Shown in pieces: positions 26,509-39,800 of a DNA stretch of 64,000 nt. The number at the start of each line of letters is the position of its first letter. Within the stretch, counting starts at the first letter, position 1. Source of the DNA: Centropus unirufus (taxonomy: Eukaryota > Chordata > Aves > Cuculiformes > Centropidae); assembly GCA_013397695.1 (NCBI GenBank), contig VYZI01000425.1, positions 443,131-507,130 of the forward strand, read 5' to 3'. Made by a program: the position numbers and the translations under genes. The notes beneath the pieces are model-generated. The model was given only the letters and a program-made list of their open reading frames with translations, was not told the DNA's origin and searched no databases.

Positions 26509-27449
26509 CAGACTGAACAAAGTTCAGAGCTCCAGGAAGTATAATTCATTCCACATTGGAATGCTGTCAGTTCCAAACTGGATTCATTATCATCACATAA
26601 GCTGTAACACAGAGCTAAAATGATCACTTCTGTGTTATACACACAGTTATTAGTGTCACAAGGCCTCAATAACAGTATTTTTCTTTTTCACCAAGAAGAA
26701 CATTTTCACAAATAAGTTTCTCCATGTGAGAATAGATTCATAGATTTTGCCTCAGGCATTTTGTATGTTTAACTATTTTGTAAGATGTGGATATCTTGTG
26801 TCAGGAGATAACATGCAGGCAAAAAACCAGTCTGGAGACAAGTTCACACATATTAGGTAACCTGAAATAATAAACACTCTCTTAAGAGGAAAGGAATACA
26901 AACTAAAGTCTATGATGAGGCAACCATCACAGAACAACGAGGCCCAGCCAGTGAGAGGCAGGGACAGGGAATCAGGTAATTAAGAATGAGAAACAAATAC
27001 CTCAGATTTTTGTAAGTGGGTATGCTCTCCTCTTTAAGGGAGACTCAGCTGACTCGCACATTTTTAAATAAATTTTTTATGTCTTTGCTTCAAAGACTTT
27101 GTCCTCTTCAATATTTTACCAGTCAATGAGTGTTTCTCACATTCAAAAAAACCAGCCGCAATGGAGTCAGTTTGGAAGCCAAGAAATATGTTATTCTAGA
27201 TGGTAATAGATTTTTCTATGGCATCTTCTTCCTCACGATCAAACACATAGCTACAATTTCCTCCCCATAGGCACGTGAGCTGGTAAAATGCACGCTCTTG
27301 AGATCTTGCAACGGTTGTGTTATAACCTAATACACGAGGGGCATTATGCAATTATCTCAACTTGGAATTTTCTTGAGTTTGGAAGTTCTTTGTTCGGCTA
27401 AGAAAGTAGAGAAGAACGAAACTAAAACAAAACAGTTCTTGTCCAGCTG

Positions 27450-27530
27450 TGCCAGCAGTTCTTCCATCACTGCCCACCAGACAATGCAGGCTTCAGGCTA
27501 TGATTTCATGAAAGCATTTGTTAAATGCCC
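27450..27530 (-). promoter_or_regulatory. SECIS element in the TXNRD1 3' UTR
   Basis: On the minus strand, ATGA at 27509-27506 and GA at 27464-27463 can form the non-Watson-Crick quartet of a eukaryotic SECIS. Between them ATCATAGCCTG pairs with GGGCAGTGAT (with wobbles and one mismatch), and AA at 27493-27492 opens the apical bulge, 12 nt after ATGA, within the usual 10-13. Below the quartet CTTTC pairs with GGAAG or its shifted equivalent. The order and spacing match the human TXNRD1 SECIS as I recall it. It recruits SBP2 and the selenocysteine elongation factor so that UGA at 27776 is read as Sec. Confidence 0.85.
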
Positions 27531-27767
27531 TGCGAAGCAACAGCTGGGTGGTCAAAGTGCCCATTGCATTGCTAACTGCCAGTCAATCACTGCAAGTGAC
27601 CGAATCCCCCAGCGCTCTTCTCCTTAGCATGAGGGAACGCTCTGGTTAAGGTCCACGGGTTTCCGAAGATGACTGAGGACAACTTCGCCCCAGACCTCTC
27701 TTCTGAATTGCACAAGTCAGCCACTGCAATGAAAGTCAGTCCCTGGCAATAACAAGAATGGGTGTCT

Positions 27768-27836
27768 TTAACCTCAGCATCCAGACAGAAGGGTATTTTC
27801 ACCAGAACGCTTAGTCACGGACAGAGTGGTGAAAAT
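27768..27836 (-). CDS. TXNRD1: TXNRD1 terminal coding exon with in-frame UGA (Sec498) and stop
   Basis: CTTTCTTTTAAG|ATTTTC opens 23 codons that read IFTTLSVTKRSGENTLLSGC, then TGA (27776-27774), GGT and TAA (27770-27768). The TGA is selenocysteine 498 of the flexible C-terminal Gly-Cys-Sec-Gly tail, which is the true reductase site for thioredoxin. An automatic gene caller would stop at this UGA and lose the last two residues. The stretch before the tail (GENTLLS) differs from human GASILQA. The SECIS that recodes this codon is in the same exon, about 265 nt downstream. Confidence 0.96.
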
Positions 27837-30800
27837 CTTAAAAGAAAGAAAAAAAAAAAGACAGATTTTTAGTGTAGTTAGGATTAATTTTCTCTACTAG
27901 AAGACTAACTTGGGCATAATGCTCAAAACCACAGTCACTTCTTAAAGTAACATAATAATAATCAAAACCACACATTTAAAATCCTTGCCACTAAATAGCA
28001 CCTCCCCACACAAATACCCTTTGTTCTCTTCATTTACTTTATGGTCTTCCTTTTACAGTGGAAAGGAAAGGATTAAGGAAATCACACAGCTTTCCACCAC
28101 CTTTGTCTTAATGCTCCTAAGTTTTTACAGCAGGAATGAGCTCAGCAATAATAAACTCTGGTCTGTACATCTGACGAATAAGTATATTTATGGCTCGAGG
28201 ATAACTTCTTTGTTTGGAAAGAGAAGTTAACTCAAAGCTATGGCATTTGGATAGAACATAAATTTTGCCTCTCTACCATTCTAGATATTATAGAAATGTG
28301 GAACTGATTGCAGATGTAAGTATTATGTCTGGGATTTTTGTCCTGTGGACAATAGCTATGAAATACTTGGTAAATCTAGTCTGAAAAAGTCCAATCTTTA
28401 CTGCTTTCAAGTCACATTAAAGAAAACATCTTCAAGAATTCTTGCAAAATTAAAACATATCAAAATTCAAGAGGAATAATTCTACAAAACCTTGTTTAAT
28501 GTTAGAGCTTTACTATGCAAATAATTGCATAGTTTTGCATAGATACAATACAGAAAGGAAAAAAGGAAATCAAGACCACTTCTATCTAAATGGTTCAAAG
28601 TTGCAATAATTAGCTATCATCAAAGCTATCTCTCAGGAAGAATAAACTTAGAACAGAATAAAGTATATCCACATCTCAGTTATGCAAATAACACTGAAGT
28701 ATCTAAAGATAATGGGGATCTGAAAGCCCTACAGTCCTCTAAGTAGAAGCTTTGCTGTATTAAGGCTGCTAGCAGCTCTTCAGAGAACATCAATAAATTA
28801 TATCTCTTCCACTTTCTATAAGCACATAAAGCATTGTGCACTAATCAAGAAGACTAATGTATACGACAGGAGAAGAGGAATATATTCAAACTATGGTGCA
28901 TGGCTTGAGACAGGGTTTTTAACTCTTCAGTTCTGCAGATTCCATCTAGGAATGATCACTTATTATTATTTTTCCTTTGAAATACGAAGATTTAAAAGCC
29001 TAAAATTTATCTGTTTTCTTCTTGTCCCAACTGCATGCTCTGTTCCAACAGCTACAGGGACCACCCAACTCCCAGTTTCCATTAAGCCAGCTGGGAGTCA
29101 TTTGATAATTATTGAAAACATGAGGGGTTTTGACAGAATTTGTTAGTTATAACAGTGAAGACGAAACCTTAGATTCAATGACTGGAAAGCCAGGATTCGC
29201 TAGCCTGAAGAATCATTCCGGCTTTCAGAAGAAACCTTCTCTCCATCACAGGTTCCCAATTACACATGCCTGTGTTCCAAGCAGTGCAGCACAGCCCAGG
29301 CTGAGAGGCAATTCTCTGTAAAGCTCAGGTCCTACCAATCTCTGCTTATGGTTATTTGTACTTAGCCTTGCAAGAAATTCCATTCAGAGTTCAGGCTTTT
29401 TGCAGAATGAAATGCTGCTCTAATAAGATAAATTAATCTGACTCTAATATGTAAGCTCTGAGAAATGGGTTTTTCAGTCTTAGAGTCTCCTTCAAGGAGA
29501 GAAATGCTGTGTTCCACAGGAGTCTCTGAGCAATCAACTAGTACTAAAGCCAAGGAAGATGTCAGCATTTGACTCTGCAACACTATCCTTTCCTACTTGG
29601 ATCAGACTTCATGTTCCTTATTTTTTACATGGATGTAAGATAAAAATAATGCTGCTATTATCCATAATTCCAGATATGCACAGTCTTCACAAATTTCAAA
29701 CAATTTTTATGTATTTGTTTCATCAAAGAGTGCCATCTCGCACTTTGATTTTTGTTTACTGCTGAAGAGATTAAATTAAGTAACAGGCACAAAAAAATCC
29801 TCCTTTTGAAGACTGGCACTAAAAATGATTGCTGTCCCCTGGAGCTTTTAAACAGTGTATTTCTCTTGAGCCAATTTCTTCCTCCCCCACTCAAACAAAT
29901 ATGATTATCTGAAATTACCTCCCTAAATTATGTCTAATCATCGTTCTATTCAGTTTCAATTTTAGCAGCTCAGATGTCCAGAATAAATTATGACTATCAT
30001 CCTCTCTTCACGCTGCATATGCTAATATCCTGCTTGAGTTCACAGGTTTGAATGCCCCACTCAGAGTTCCCACTCCACAGGGCCCCTGGTAAGATAAGGA
30101 CCTGCGACCCTTCTCCAAGGGCTTCCAAGAACACCATTAGTTGATAGTACAGAAAAAATAACCCCAACAGAATCTGCATTGTAGATGCTTTGAAGACGAT
30201 TCCGATTGCTAGCAGTCCATTCCATTAATAAAGTCCATATTATACTGCTTATCACTTTGGAAATATAAAACAAGAGAAGCAGACTTCACTTCTGCAGACC
30301 ACCCTCCTGGCGCTCTCTGCAATAAACCTTGTAGCTAACACGCACAGATAAAAGCACAGATTCTGTACAACGACCTACAGAGGTGATACACAGTTTTTGC
30401 AGGGATCCTCAGCTCATATAAGTGATCCTAATACTACCAGGATCAGTTGAGCAACTCCGGTTTAGACCTGGGAGGAGCTGTCCCCCTCCACTAGAGAAAA
30501 TGAAGCTCTTTAATGAAGAGAAACAGCAAGACAAACACAAGAAAAAAGGTTGTGTGGCCTCATGTGCTTCACTACAAAACTGATCTCCTAGGGAGTGAAG
30601 AACAGATCTTTAAAAGGGTAGAATTTAATAGAAGTAACTGCCATGTAGCTGGTCTCGTTCCACATCAGCAGTTTATAAGCCTCTTGTGGGTACACATATC
30701 TAAAACGAACTAGTTTCGACAATCACTTTAACAGAAGCAGTATTTGAAGCCTTCATAAATGGATCTTTGAGTGGGAAGAAAATTCTATACTTCCCACTAG

Positions 30801-33800
30801 AGGGAGTACTGGATTAGGGAAGACCATAAACATTTCATAAATTATCATTCAAAGTAATTTCCAGATTAAATTTAAGCGTTATAATTTCTATGTATTTAAA
30901 GTAGATAATTTCCTGTCCTTCCCTCCCAGATATGCTCTCCCAGATTCTGAAAGAGAGCTCTGCTATTTGATTTCCGACCCTCAGCCCAGAAGACCATGAA
31001 AGCTGAGGTACAAGGTGACTTCATATACAAACCTCTGCACAGACGGGATGAATTCCTATGGTACTGTCCAGCTGTTCTTTTGTCAACCCACACTTAATAG
31101 CAGCTGCAAACCCTTGGGTGACTTCTCCCGCATTTGGGCCAAGGACATGGAAACCAATGACTCTCTCCTAAATACCAAAGGTGATCAAATGGAATCGTGG
31201 TTATGCATTCAGTTCTTTTTAGATAACATGTAAGATTTTCTTACTCTGAGCATATCACTTCATCAGTTCACAAAACATACCACAAATTAATGTTAGCACA
31301 CAAATATGAACTATCATTAGCACCAATAGATGGAATATAATTTCATTCTCTCTACATTTTCGGAGACTAAACTAGGAACTTTTGGAGAAAAGATTCATTT
31401 GGGATTTCAAGAATCAGCTTCCTTAAGTTTTGTGCAGAAGTCCCTTGTTTACATCAAGAGCATACAAATTTCACACACACCATGGTCTATGCTTGATTAC
31501 AGTGTAAGTCCACATTGCAAATATGCACTTCAATTCTGTTTAGGCAAGCTCTTCCACTTGCTCCGTCTCACTGCTTGCCTTGGAGAGAGGCTGGCAAAAT
31601 CAATGGGAAGATACCCAGTTACAAGGACAATACTATTACTTCTCACATCCATGCTACTGTTCAATTGCAAAGTAAAGAGAACTGCACATCCATCCTCAGC
31701 AAACAGAACAAGCCGTACTGACTTGACCTGCTTTCTTCTTAGAGAAAAGCATGCTTCTCTAGGAAAAGCATGTCTCCTTTAGAAAATGCCAGGAGCTGTG
31801 GGCTTCAATGGCTTTCAGGGGATTAATCGCATTTTGCTGAGAATTTGCCCAGTTGGGTATCAGAAGTTATCTGGTCCTCCTGCTAAATATCACATCTAAG
31901 GGAGTGTGGATATTCAGTACACTGAAAGGTTATTTTTCTTTCAGTAAGTCTGAGGACTGAGATTTACCGCAGGGTTTATTTAGATAAGAAAAGCTATAAT
32001 TAGGTAATTGCTAAAATTGAATTATTATTTTCCTTTAAAAACGTGTGCATACCTAAAAATAAAACCATAGTAAAAAAATCTGGGGTAACTACCGTTTTAA
32101 ATAGTCACTGAACAAATTTTTCATCCAGGATAACTTCCAGCTCCATCTCTAGATATACAAACACATCCCCCATGCTCAGGGCAAGGAGTGGAGACAAATT
32201 AATCAAACGCTTTAAATTGCCATTAAACCTTTTAATTTTCTTAAGTAACTCTGGATTAGGAACAAAACGATGGGTTCCAGAAATAACTTCCACACTAGTG
32301 CAAACTCCTCCAGAAAGAGATGGGTAAACCCAGACAGGTTTTAAAATTTCACAGAATGGTGATGTAATGGTTAAAAAGACTGCAGTACAATAAATCTGAC
32401 TGATGATAGAAGAAAATAGATAAAGTAGCTTCAAAATTTTATTAGGACTCATAACTCCATACCACAACCTGAACTAGAACACATCTTTACAGCCTATTAC
32501 TTTTCATAATAATTCACAATATTAAAATCAACTGATTTTTCATTAAATAGATGATCATTAAGAGGGGGGCATACCAATACTTTTTAGCAATTAGTGATTT
32601 TGTTTGTGTTTCAGCAGGCACTGTACATTTCCACAGCCAGGAATTTTTAACCTGGTCCAAGGATAATCCTGGCATTATCACTCTAAATGAGATTTGTGCA
32701 GGCAAGATATCTTAATCCTGTTAGAATGAGCTCAAGGGTTTTATAGACACATGTGGATTTGCAGAGGTTACAAGTTTTGATGGTTTCTGATTGAACTCAA
32801 TTTCAGAGAGAAGAATCTCCCAGAAAAGAATGTCTCAGTTTCGGGACGGGAGAGTTAAAACAAATGCACAAGACCTCTAGTAATTCTTAAATGCATTGTT
32901 TTGTTCACTTTTTTCACTTTTCCAAGTTAATAAACATTCTTAAAGATCTCTACTTCTTATTTTACATATATGAAGTACCAGATACCATTAGCAATGACAG
33001 AATTTCCTACTTACCGAGGGCCATTTTTGTATAAACNNNNNNNNNNNNNNNNNNNNNNNNNNNNNNNNNNNNNNNNNNNNNNNNNNNNNNNNNNNNNNNN
33101 NNNNNNNNNNNNNNNNNNNNNNNNNNNNNNNNNNNNNNNNNNNNNNNNNNNNNNNNNNNNNNNNNNNNNATAAAAAGTCCCTACAGTCAACATATGGCTG
33201 CTGTTTTCCCTGAAGGAATGATGCACTTACATTATCTTGGATATTGCAAATGATCTTCGCGTAGCATTTGTTGTTGTCCCTGGATGGCACAGTCCATTCC
33301 AGTGGCCAGAAATGACTGTGGTACACCTGGAAATAAAACACAGGTTTGTTTTTAAACAAAAAAAAAAAAAAGTGGTGTCATTTCACCGCAGACAGCATGA
33401 TCTTCCAAAAACTTCTAAATTATCTTAAATTTGCCTCATCTACCCCAAAGGCGGAGTTTCATTACTGACTGTGATTGCTTTCGGAAACCACACGTCTGAA
33501 AACTTTCAACAACTGTAAAGCAGCACAAGGATGAACCATTAACTGATAACTTCATTAGCAATCAGCCACGCACAGAGAATTTGGAGTCCTTGAAATCAGG
33601 GTGAGACTCTTTCCCGTTGATGAACAACAAAAAAAGGAGCCTCTACACAACAAGGACTAGCATCATCCAATAATTAAAAAAAAAAAAAAAAGTAAGTATA
33701 TTATGCTTCCAGGATGCAGTTCACCACACTCCCAATAAACTAGATAAATAAAAGTGTTCCTCACAGAAAGCTGTACTGTCTCTCTGGGCCTAGCCAGGAT

Positions 33801-36800
33801 GAAAGCAAAGAGATCTCTCAGGGCAGAAAACACGGGGGAAAATTAGCCTCAGAGCTTGGGTTTAGGAGAGATGAGGGTGTGCTCTCTGCATGCTCTCCTA
33901 GGTTACTGACTCATGCTCAGTCCTGGGCCCCTCACTACAAGAAGGACCTTGAGGTCCTAGAGCGTGTCCAGAGAAGGGGAGCAAAGCTGGTGAAGGGGCT
34001 GGAGAATCAAGTCTTATGGGGAGCAGCTGAGGGAGCTGGGGTTGTTCAGCCTGGAGAAGAGGAGGCTGAGGGGAGACCTTATCACTGCCTACAGCTGCCT
34101 CAAAGGAGGTTGTGGAGAGGTGAGTGCTGGTCTCTTCTCCCAAGTGACAGGGACAGGATAAGGGGGAATGGCCTCAAGCTGCACCAGGGCGGGGAGGTTT
34201 AGATTGGACATTATGAAAAAATTCTTCAGCAAAAGGGTCATCAGGCACTGGCAGAAGCTGCCCAGGGAGGTAGTGGAGTCCCCATCCCTGGAGGTGTTTA
34301 AAAGACAGGGAGATGGGATGCTCACTGATATGGTTTGGTAGAAGTCAGGTATGGCTGGACTCAATGATCTCAGAGGTCTTCTCCAACCTGGTGATTCTAT
34401 GATAACTCCAAAAAGGGAAGTACATAAAAAGAAAAACCCGAAACCACCTTCTTCTCTCTGGCCCAACTCACATCACTGGACAGACTCCTCCCTGCAGACA
34501 AGGCTGCCCACCCCCTTGTATTGTGCATATTCAAAAAATGACAGGTTGTTTTGAGGCCCAGTTCTGCCCAGACCTCTCAACATCTTCCAGTACAAGCTAA
34601 TTTCAAGGTGATCAGCATTAGAAAACAGCTTTTGATTGATCACGACTCCAGTAAAAATATGTCCCGTCACAACTAGGAGAGACAGCTCAATTTTTTTCCA
34701 CATTAATGGCATTACAAAGCATTTATAAGTGTTGCTCTCTGAAACTGAAATTTAACAGGTCTGAATGACAGATGCAACTCAATAATACCACTGAAGCTTG
34801 CAAAAGCCAATATGGTGCCATGATAGAGAGGTCAGAACAAACAAAATTGGGACTTAGCCACAATAAAAATGCATCTGGATGCATATTTTTAAAAACGGCT
34901 TTGAAAACAAAGTGCACTTTCCACAAGGAAGGGTCCGCTGTTACACATATAACAGCAACAATTTGACACAATACCAAAAATTTGACTGTGTGTATACAAA
35001 TTTTGTGGGAACAGAATTTAAACCCCTGCCCTGTAATCAAGTTAACAATACTTGACACACGGCCATTTTAAGTCACATTCATTTCTTCTCCCCACAATCT
35101 GGTCAAAAAATATAATTGGCAAAGCTAGGAGGGAGACAAGTTTTCATCTTATGAGCCACCCCTGATCTGATTGTTTCTCCAAATAATCCTCCTCGGGTGA
35201 TCTTCATGGGAAATGGAAGTTCAGTTTATTGTTAGACTCCCTCCCCTCAGGCTCTCTCACAAAATACTGTACAGACTGCAATACAGAGCAGCCTTAGGCA
35301 CTAAGTGTTAACACATGTCTGATTTCACTCTTGACTCGCAATCCCAGTGAATGAAAAAGGATCACTCACGGGAGTAAAATTAAGCACATTCCTCCTTGCA
35401 CAGTCAAAATACACAGGAAAAATGAGCAAGGAGTTTGCCATGCTGCAGTTACAAAAAGCTCCAGTTTGAGATGAAAAGCCATGTATTGCTTCCAACATAA
35501 AACCAGCTTTCATTCACGCTCAAGTATTTGCAGACACAAAGAAACATTATTTTCTTTAACCAAATAGTCCACCTTCAAGCCCTGTTTGCCAAAAATAGAA
35601 CATATTTGCAACTACAGCTATTGGAATTGGGGACTATTTTTGTAACGAGTCTAGGAACTGCCAAGGAAAACAAAAACGTACCTCGTCACCTCCAGCCTCC
35701 ACATCAGAACACCAAGTGCAGTTTTAATTGACTCAACATTATTTTATATTACAAACTGGGAAGTTAAAATCCAGATGAAACTAAGGCATTCACCTCAATG
35801 TTTTCTTCCCCGAACTTCTCCACCGCAGCCTCTTCAGAATATCCACAGGCTCCATACTCCAAAGGGGTGAATACAGTGGTTGGAACATACACATAGTCAC
35901 ACTGTGTGGCATTCAGAACAAATAAAGAAACCCAGACAACATCAGTAACAAAAGTCAGCATAATGGGTAAAAATTCAGTACTATGAAATAGAGACAGGAA
36001 GGAAAGTTGGATTATTCAGAATTCTGAAAGCTACTTTATTTTTAATTTTAAAAAGTTTTACATTAAGCTAGTTTTGGCGTTGTCCTTCTCAAAGGCATTA
36101 ACTAGAGCAAGAACAGAAAGACAATTCAAAGCCACACCAACATTAACATGCACAGATTAAAAGGAAGAGGAAACTCAGTGCACTGCTTTACAAATGTACC
36201 ACATCAAAGGTCTGATACATTTTTAAAACAGATAAAACATAGACTGTTCAACAGCCTCTAACAAAGCATGCTATTTTTAGCTGGATATGCTGCAAAGACA
36301 ATATCATCAAAACCCATCATCTTTTTTTATCAGTTGCGGCCAAGGCGATGCAAAAGTACCAAAGACATGAACTACAGCCATTTGAGGGGATGGCTAGAGC
36401 TGGAGCTCCGACTGTGTACCTAATCACATCCCATGAGAGACCAGCACTGACTCCTGACTTCACCGGAGCTTTAATGCTCTAAAAGCTCCCTCTCTGGGCA
36501 ACCTCTGGGTCTGACTACCCTCTCTGGAAACAATTTTTTTTTCTGCTGTTTAAATGGAAGTTTCCTGTGTTTCAGTTTGAATCCACTGCTTCCTGTCCTT
36601 GCAGTTTATACCACTGCAAAGAGTCTGGCTCTATCTTCTTTATTCTCTACCACCAGGTATTGGTACGCATTGATAGAGGAGCCCCCCAAGGCATCTCATC
36701 TGCAGGGTATACAAATTACAAGCTGTCTCTGTCTCTCCTCATGCGTCAAATGCTCCAGTCCCTTAATTACAGTAATTGCTCTTTGCTGGACTCGCCCTGT

Positions 36801-39800
36801 CCTTCCAGGAAGCCCCAAACTGGACATAAAATCCAAACCTGTCTCACTAAGTGAGGGGAAAAGATTACTTCCCTCCACCTGCTGGCGAATGCATTGCTAG
36901 GATGCATTTGAAGGATGCAGCTCTGGATGCCACTGGCCTTTGCCATGAGGACACATTGCAGGCTCAGGGCCAAGCTGTCCTCCACATGCCCTGAGGCTTT
37001 CACTGCACCGCTGCTTTCCAGTTGGTAGGTCCCCAGACTGCACTGGTGCATGGCGTTGGAGCTCCCCAGGCCAGGACTTTGCACTTCTCCTTGCTGAACT
37101 CTGACATTCCTGTCAGCTCACTTCTCCAGCCTAACAAGATCCTTCCTATCATCTGCAAGCTTGCTGAAGGTGCACTGCCTCATCATCCAGATCATTAATG
37201 AAGATAAACAGCCATCCCCGTGGCACCCCATTAGCAGTCTGTTCTCCAGCTTGTCTTTGCAACACTTGTCACCGCTCTTCAAGCCTGGAAGTTCAGTCAG
37301 TTTTCAATCTACCTCTGTTCACTTTTCTACCCTATACTTCATTTATTTGTCTATGAGAATGTTATGGGAAACAGTATGAAAAGCTTTCACTATAGTCAAA
37401 GTAAACAGCATCCCCTGGTCTCCCTATATCCATCAAATCTGCCATAACGGAGGAACAGACTGGTCAGCTCTATTTAATTTCTGGTAATATTAATTTCTGC
37501 AAATTTCTGTTCTAATTAATTTCCTCTGTGACTGGGTATCAACTAAGATGCTGCATACCATTTTTTCCCTACCTATCCATAACACTCCATTACATTTCAC
37601 ACAATCACTCTTGCCAGATTTGTAACAACTGCAATATAAGCCAGGATCCCATCTAAGCAGTTACTCATTTATTGGATTCACTGAAAGAGATGCTTTCTTT
37701 GGCAGCCTAAGGATTTTCATGCCTAGAGAGACAGTTATCTGGCATAAAACGTAAATTAAGACATATCCATTATGTTGCAACGAGAAAAAAATTCTGTCTC
37801 CCGCTATGGTTTTCTTAAGCTTTACCTACCCCATGTAATAACATTATGCACATTGATTCAGGATTCTGTTACTGCAAGATCTGCCAGCCTAAAATAAACA
37901 TCTCAATCAAGCTCTAAATCTGTCTGGCAGCTGGACTTGATAGGAACACAGCAGGCTCTGGAAGAGGAAAACCTTTATGCTTATGCCCTGTGGTTATGAA
38001 GGTGAGACAAGCACCCATATTAAAATGATGCCTGGATAACATTCTTTAAAGGCACTCTCCCTTCCTCCTGGTTTAAAGACAAGGTGTAAATGAGTAACCT
38101 GGTTACTTCTATTTGGACTAGCATAACTTGACTGAAACCTACAGCTGCAACGGTATGAAACATGAACACTGAACTGATGAAATCAACATCTTGGATATAA
38201 GTACTTATTGGTGCATTTGATCTTTCTTTGTGTCTGTACCCAATTATAAGCAGAACTATGCATTACATTTAAAACATACGCATGAGAAGTGAAAAACGTT
38301 AGCCGAAAATTAAGAGCATCACAAACGCCTTTTACACTCTATTTAGGGACTGTATGTAGGTTTAGAAAAGTGCCTAGGAATTACAGCACTTAATGGGATG
38401 GGAATGATTGCTAGGGCAGGTGGCAGAGTTAAAAACAAGTTAAATTATCTCAGTTAATTTTATTATCATTACACTGTAAGAGAGGAATAAAATCTCTTAA
38501 TAGGAAAAGAAGAGACTACTGCTTAATCCATAAAGGTATTAGTTTCATCCCACACAATTAGCAGAACACATCCACAGTAATATCTTTGCAAGAAGGAAAT
38601 TAAAGTGATCATCAAAGCTAATCCTTAAAAGCCTACAGAGTTCTCCACAAACAAGCAGACTTGCACTCTGTGCTCAGCAAAGCAATGACAGCGTTTAGTG
38701 GCAGCTCATTCCTTACCTTTCTGGTTGCCCCAGCATAAAGCCTTTGAACTAACAATCTTCCTGCCTGGATCGCCACTGGTGTGAGTTCCAGCTTGTCCTG
38801 CAGGATATCTCCAACAGCATAGATATATGGCACGTTTGTTTGCTCCTCATCGTTGACAGGAATTTTTCCTGTTCTGCAATTTGAATTAACAAGAAGAAAG
38901 ACCTGTTGTGTGTTCTGCTGTGAAGACTGGAGGTGTAAATAACCATGCGGGAGTTAGGCCCTTTAGCCTTAAGAGAAATCTTGGGCAAGAATATAAAGTA
39001 GTGTAATTTGACCAAAACTACAGGAATTTACAGACTGGCTAAAGAGATAGCCCATGCAGTTGTGATTAATTTCCTGAATTAACTCTTTGGTGAGGCATAA
39101 GTCACTCCCTCAGAAGCCCACTACTACCAGCTGAGCTGTGTACTGTTAGCCTCGAGGAATGACAGGAAGAGATATTCTCCCACTCAAGCTGTAGGACCAA
39201 AGAATTTCTCCACTACTGAAATTCCCGTCCAGTGGCTGAAGCAGTTCCTATAAATTTCCCTTCAGCCTACGACAGAGACAGGTCAAGCTGTTACACTCTC
39301 TACTTAAGGGACACCCTAAGTGTACCGAGCTAATGGAAGTTTTTAATTATTAATATTTCCCACTTCCTTAATACATGAGATAGTGCAGTAATCACTGCAG
39401 GGAACATGCAAGAGGGAAACCTCACCAGACAGGCACAGAAACAGTCACACAGTTACTTGAGGGACCAGTGGTGATTCCTGTATTAAAATCCGACTTCCAC
39501 AGATTTGCTCTTATTAACAAATACACAGTTTATGCTAAAACTGTTATAGTTCATGCTATTAAACTAGTAATAGGTGTCCCGATGTCAGAAAGATGTGCAC
39601 TGTTCTACATACAACATAGGTCTGCCAATTTTGAGTGGACCAAAATTTCCACTTACTTAAAAGATCACAGCAGCTCCCTTCAGCAATGCCACTTACTGCA
39701 TTCATACACGAGCTGCCCACTGCACTGTTTTTTCTTTGACTACCAAGTCAAGTTCATGGCCCTGTGTCTTTTCTTCAAAAGTAACATCATCTAGGCCCCA

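Larger units (their letters stand above)
26380..27767 (-). other. TXNRD1: TXNRD1 3' UTR (downstream end inferred)
   Basis: This is the continuation of the last exon after TAA. It contains the SECIS and becomes AT-rich after about 27350. No AATAAA occurs on the minus strand until 26508-26503. The UTR probably ends near one of the poly(A) signals listed, giving about 1.3-1.4 kb. The true end could be further downstream, as mammalian TXNRD1 has a UTR of roughly 2 kb with alternative ends. Confidence 0.5.

Noticed and set aside
27768..27776. TGA at 27776-27774 as the normal stop codon
   Set aside because: The position equals Sec498 of TXNRD1, is followed by Gly and TAA, and a SECIS follows, so it is read as selenocysteine.
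33879..34466. Open frames of 107-125 codons
   Set aside because: They lie wholly in or at the edge of a CR1 3' end and contain no reverse-transcriptase or other domain.
36567..37084. Open frames of about 100 codons near 36.6-37.1 kb
   Set aside because: This is diverged CR1 sequence in inverse orientation; the frames are not the CR1 ORF2 frame kept intact.
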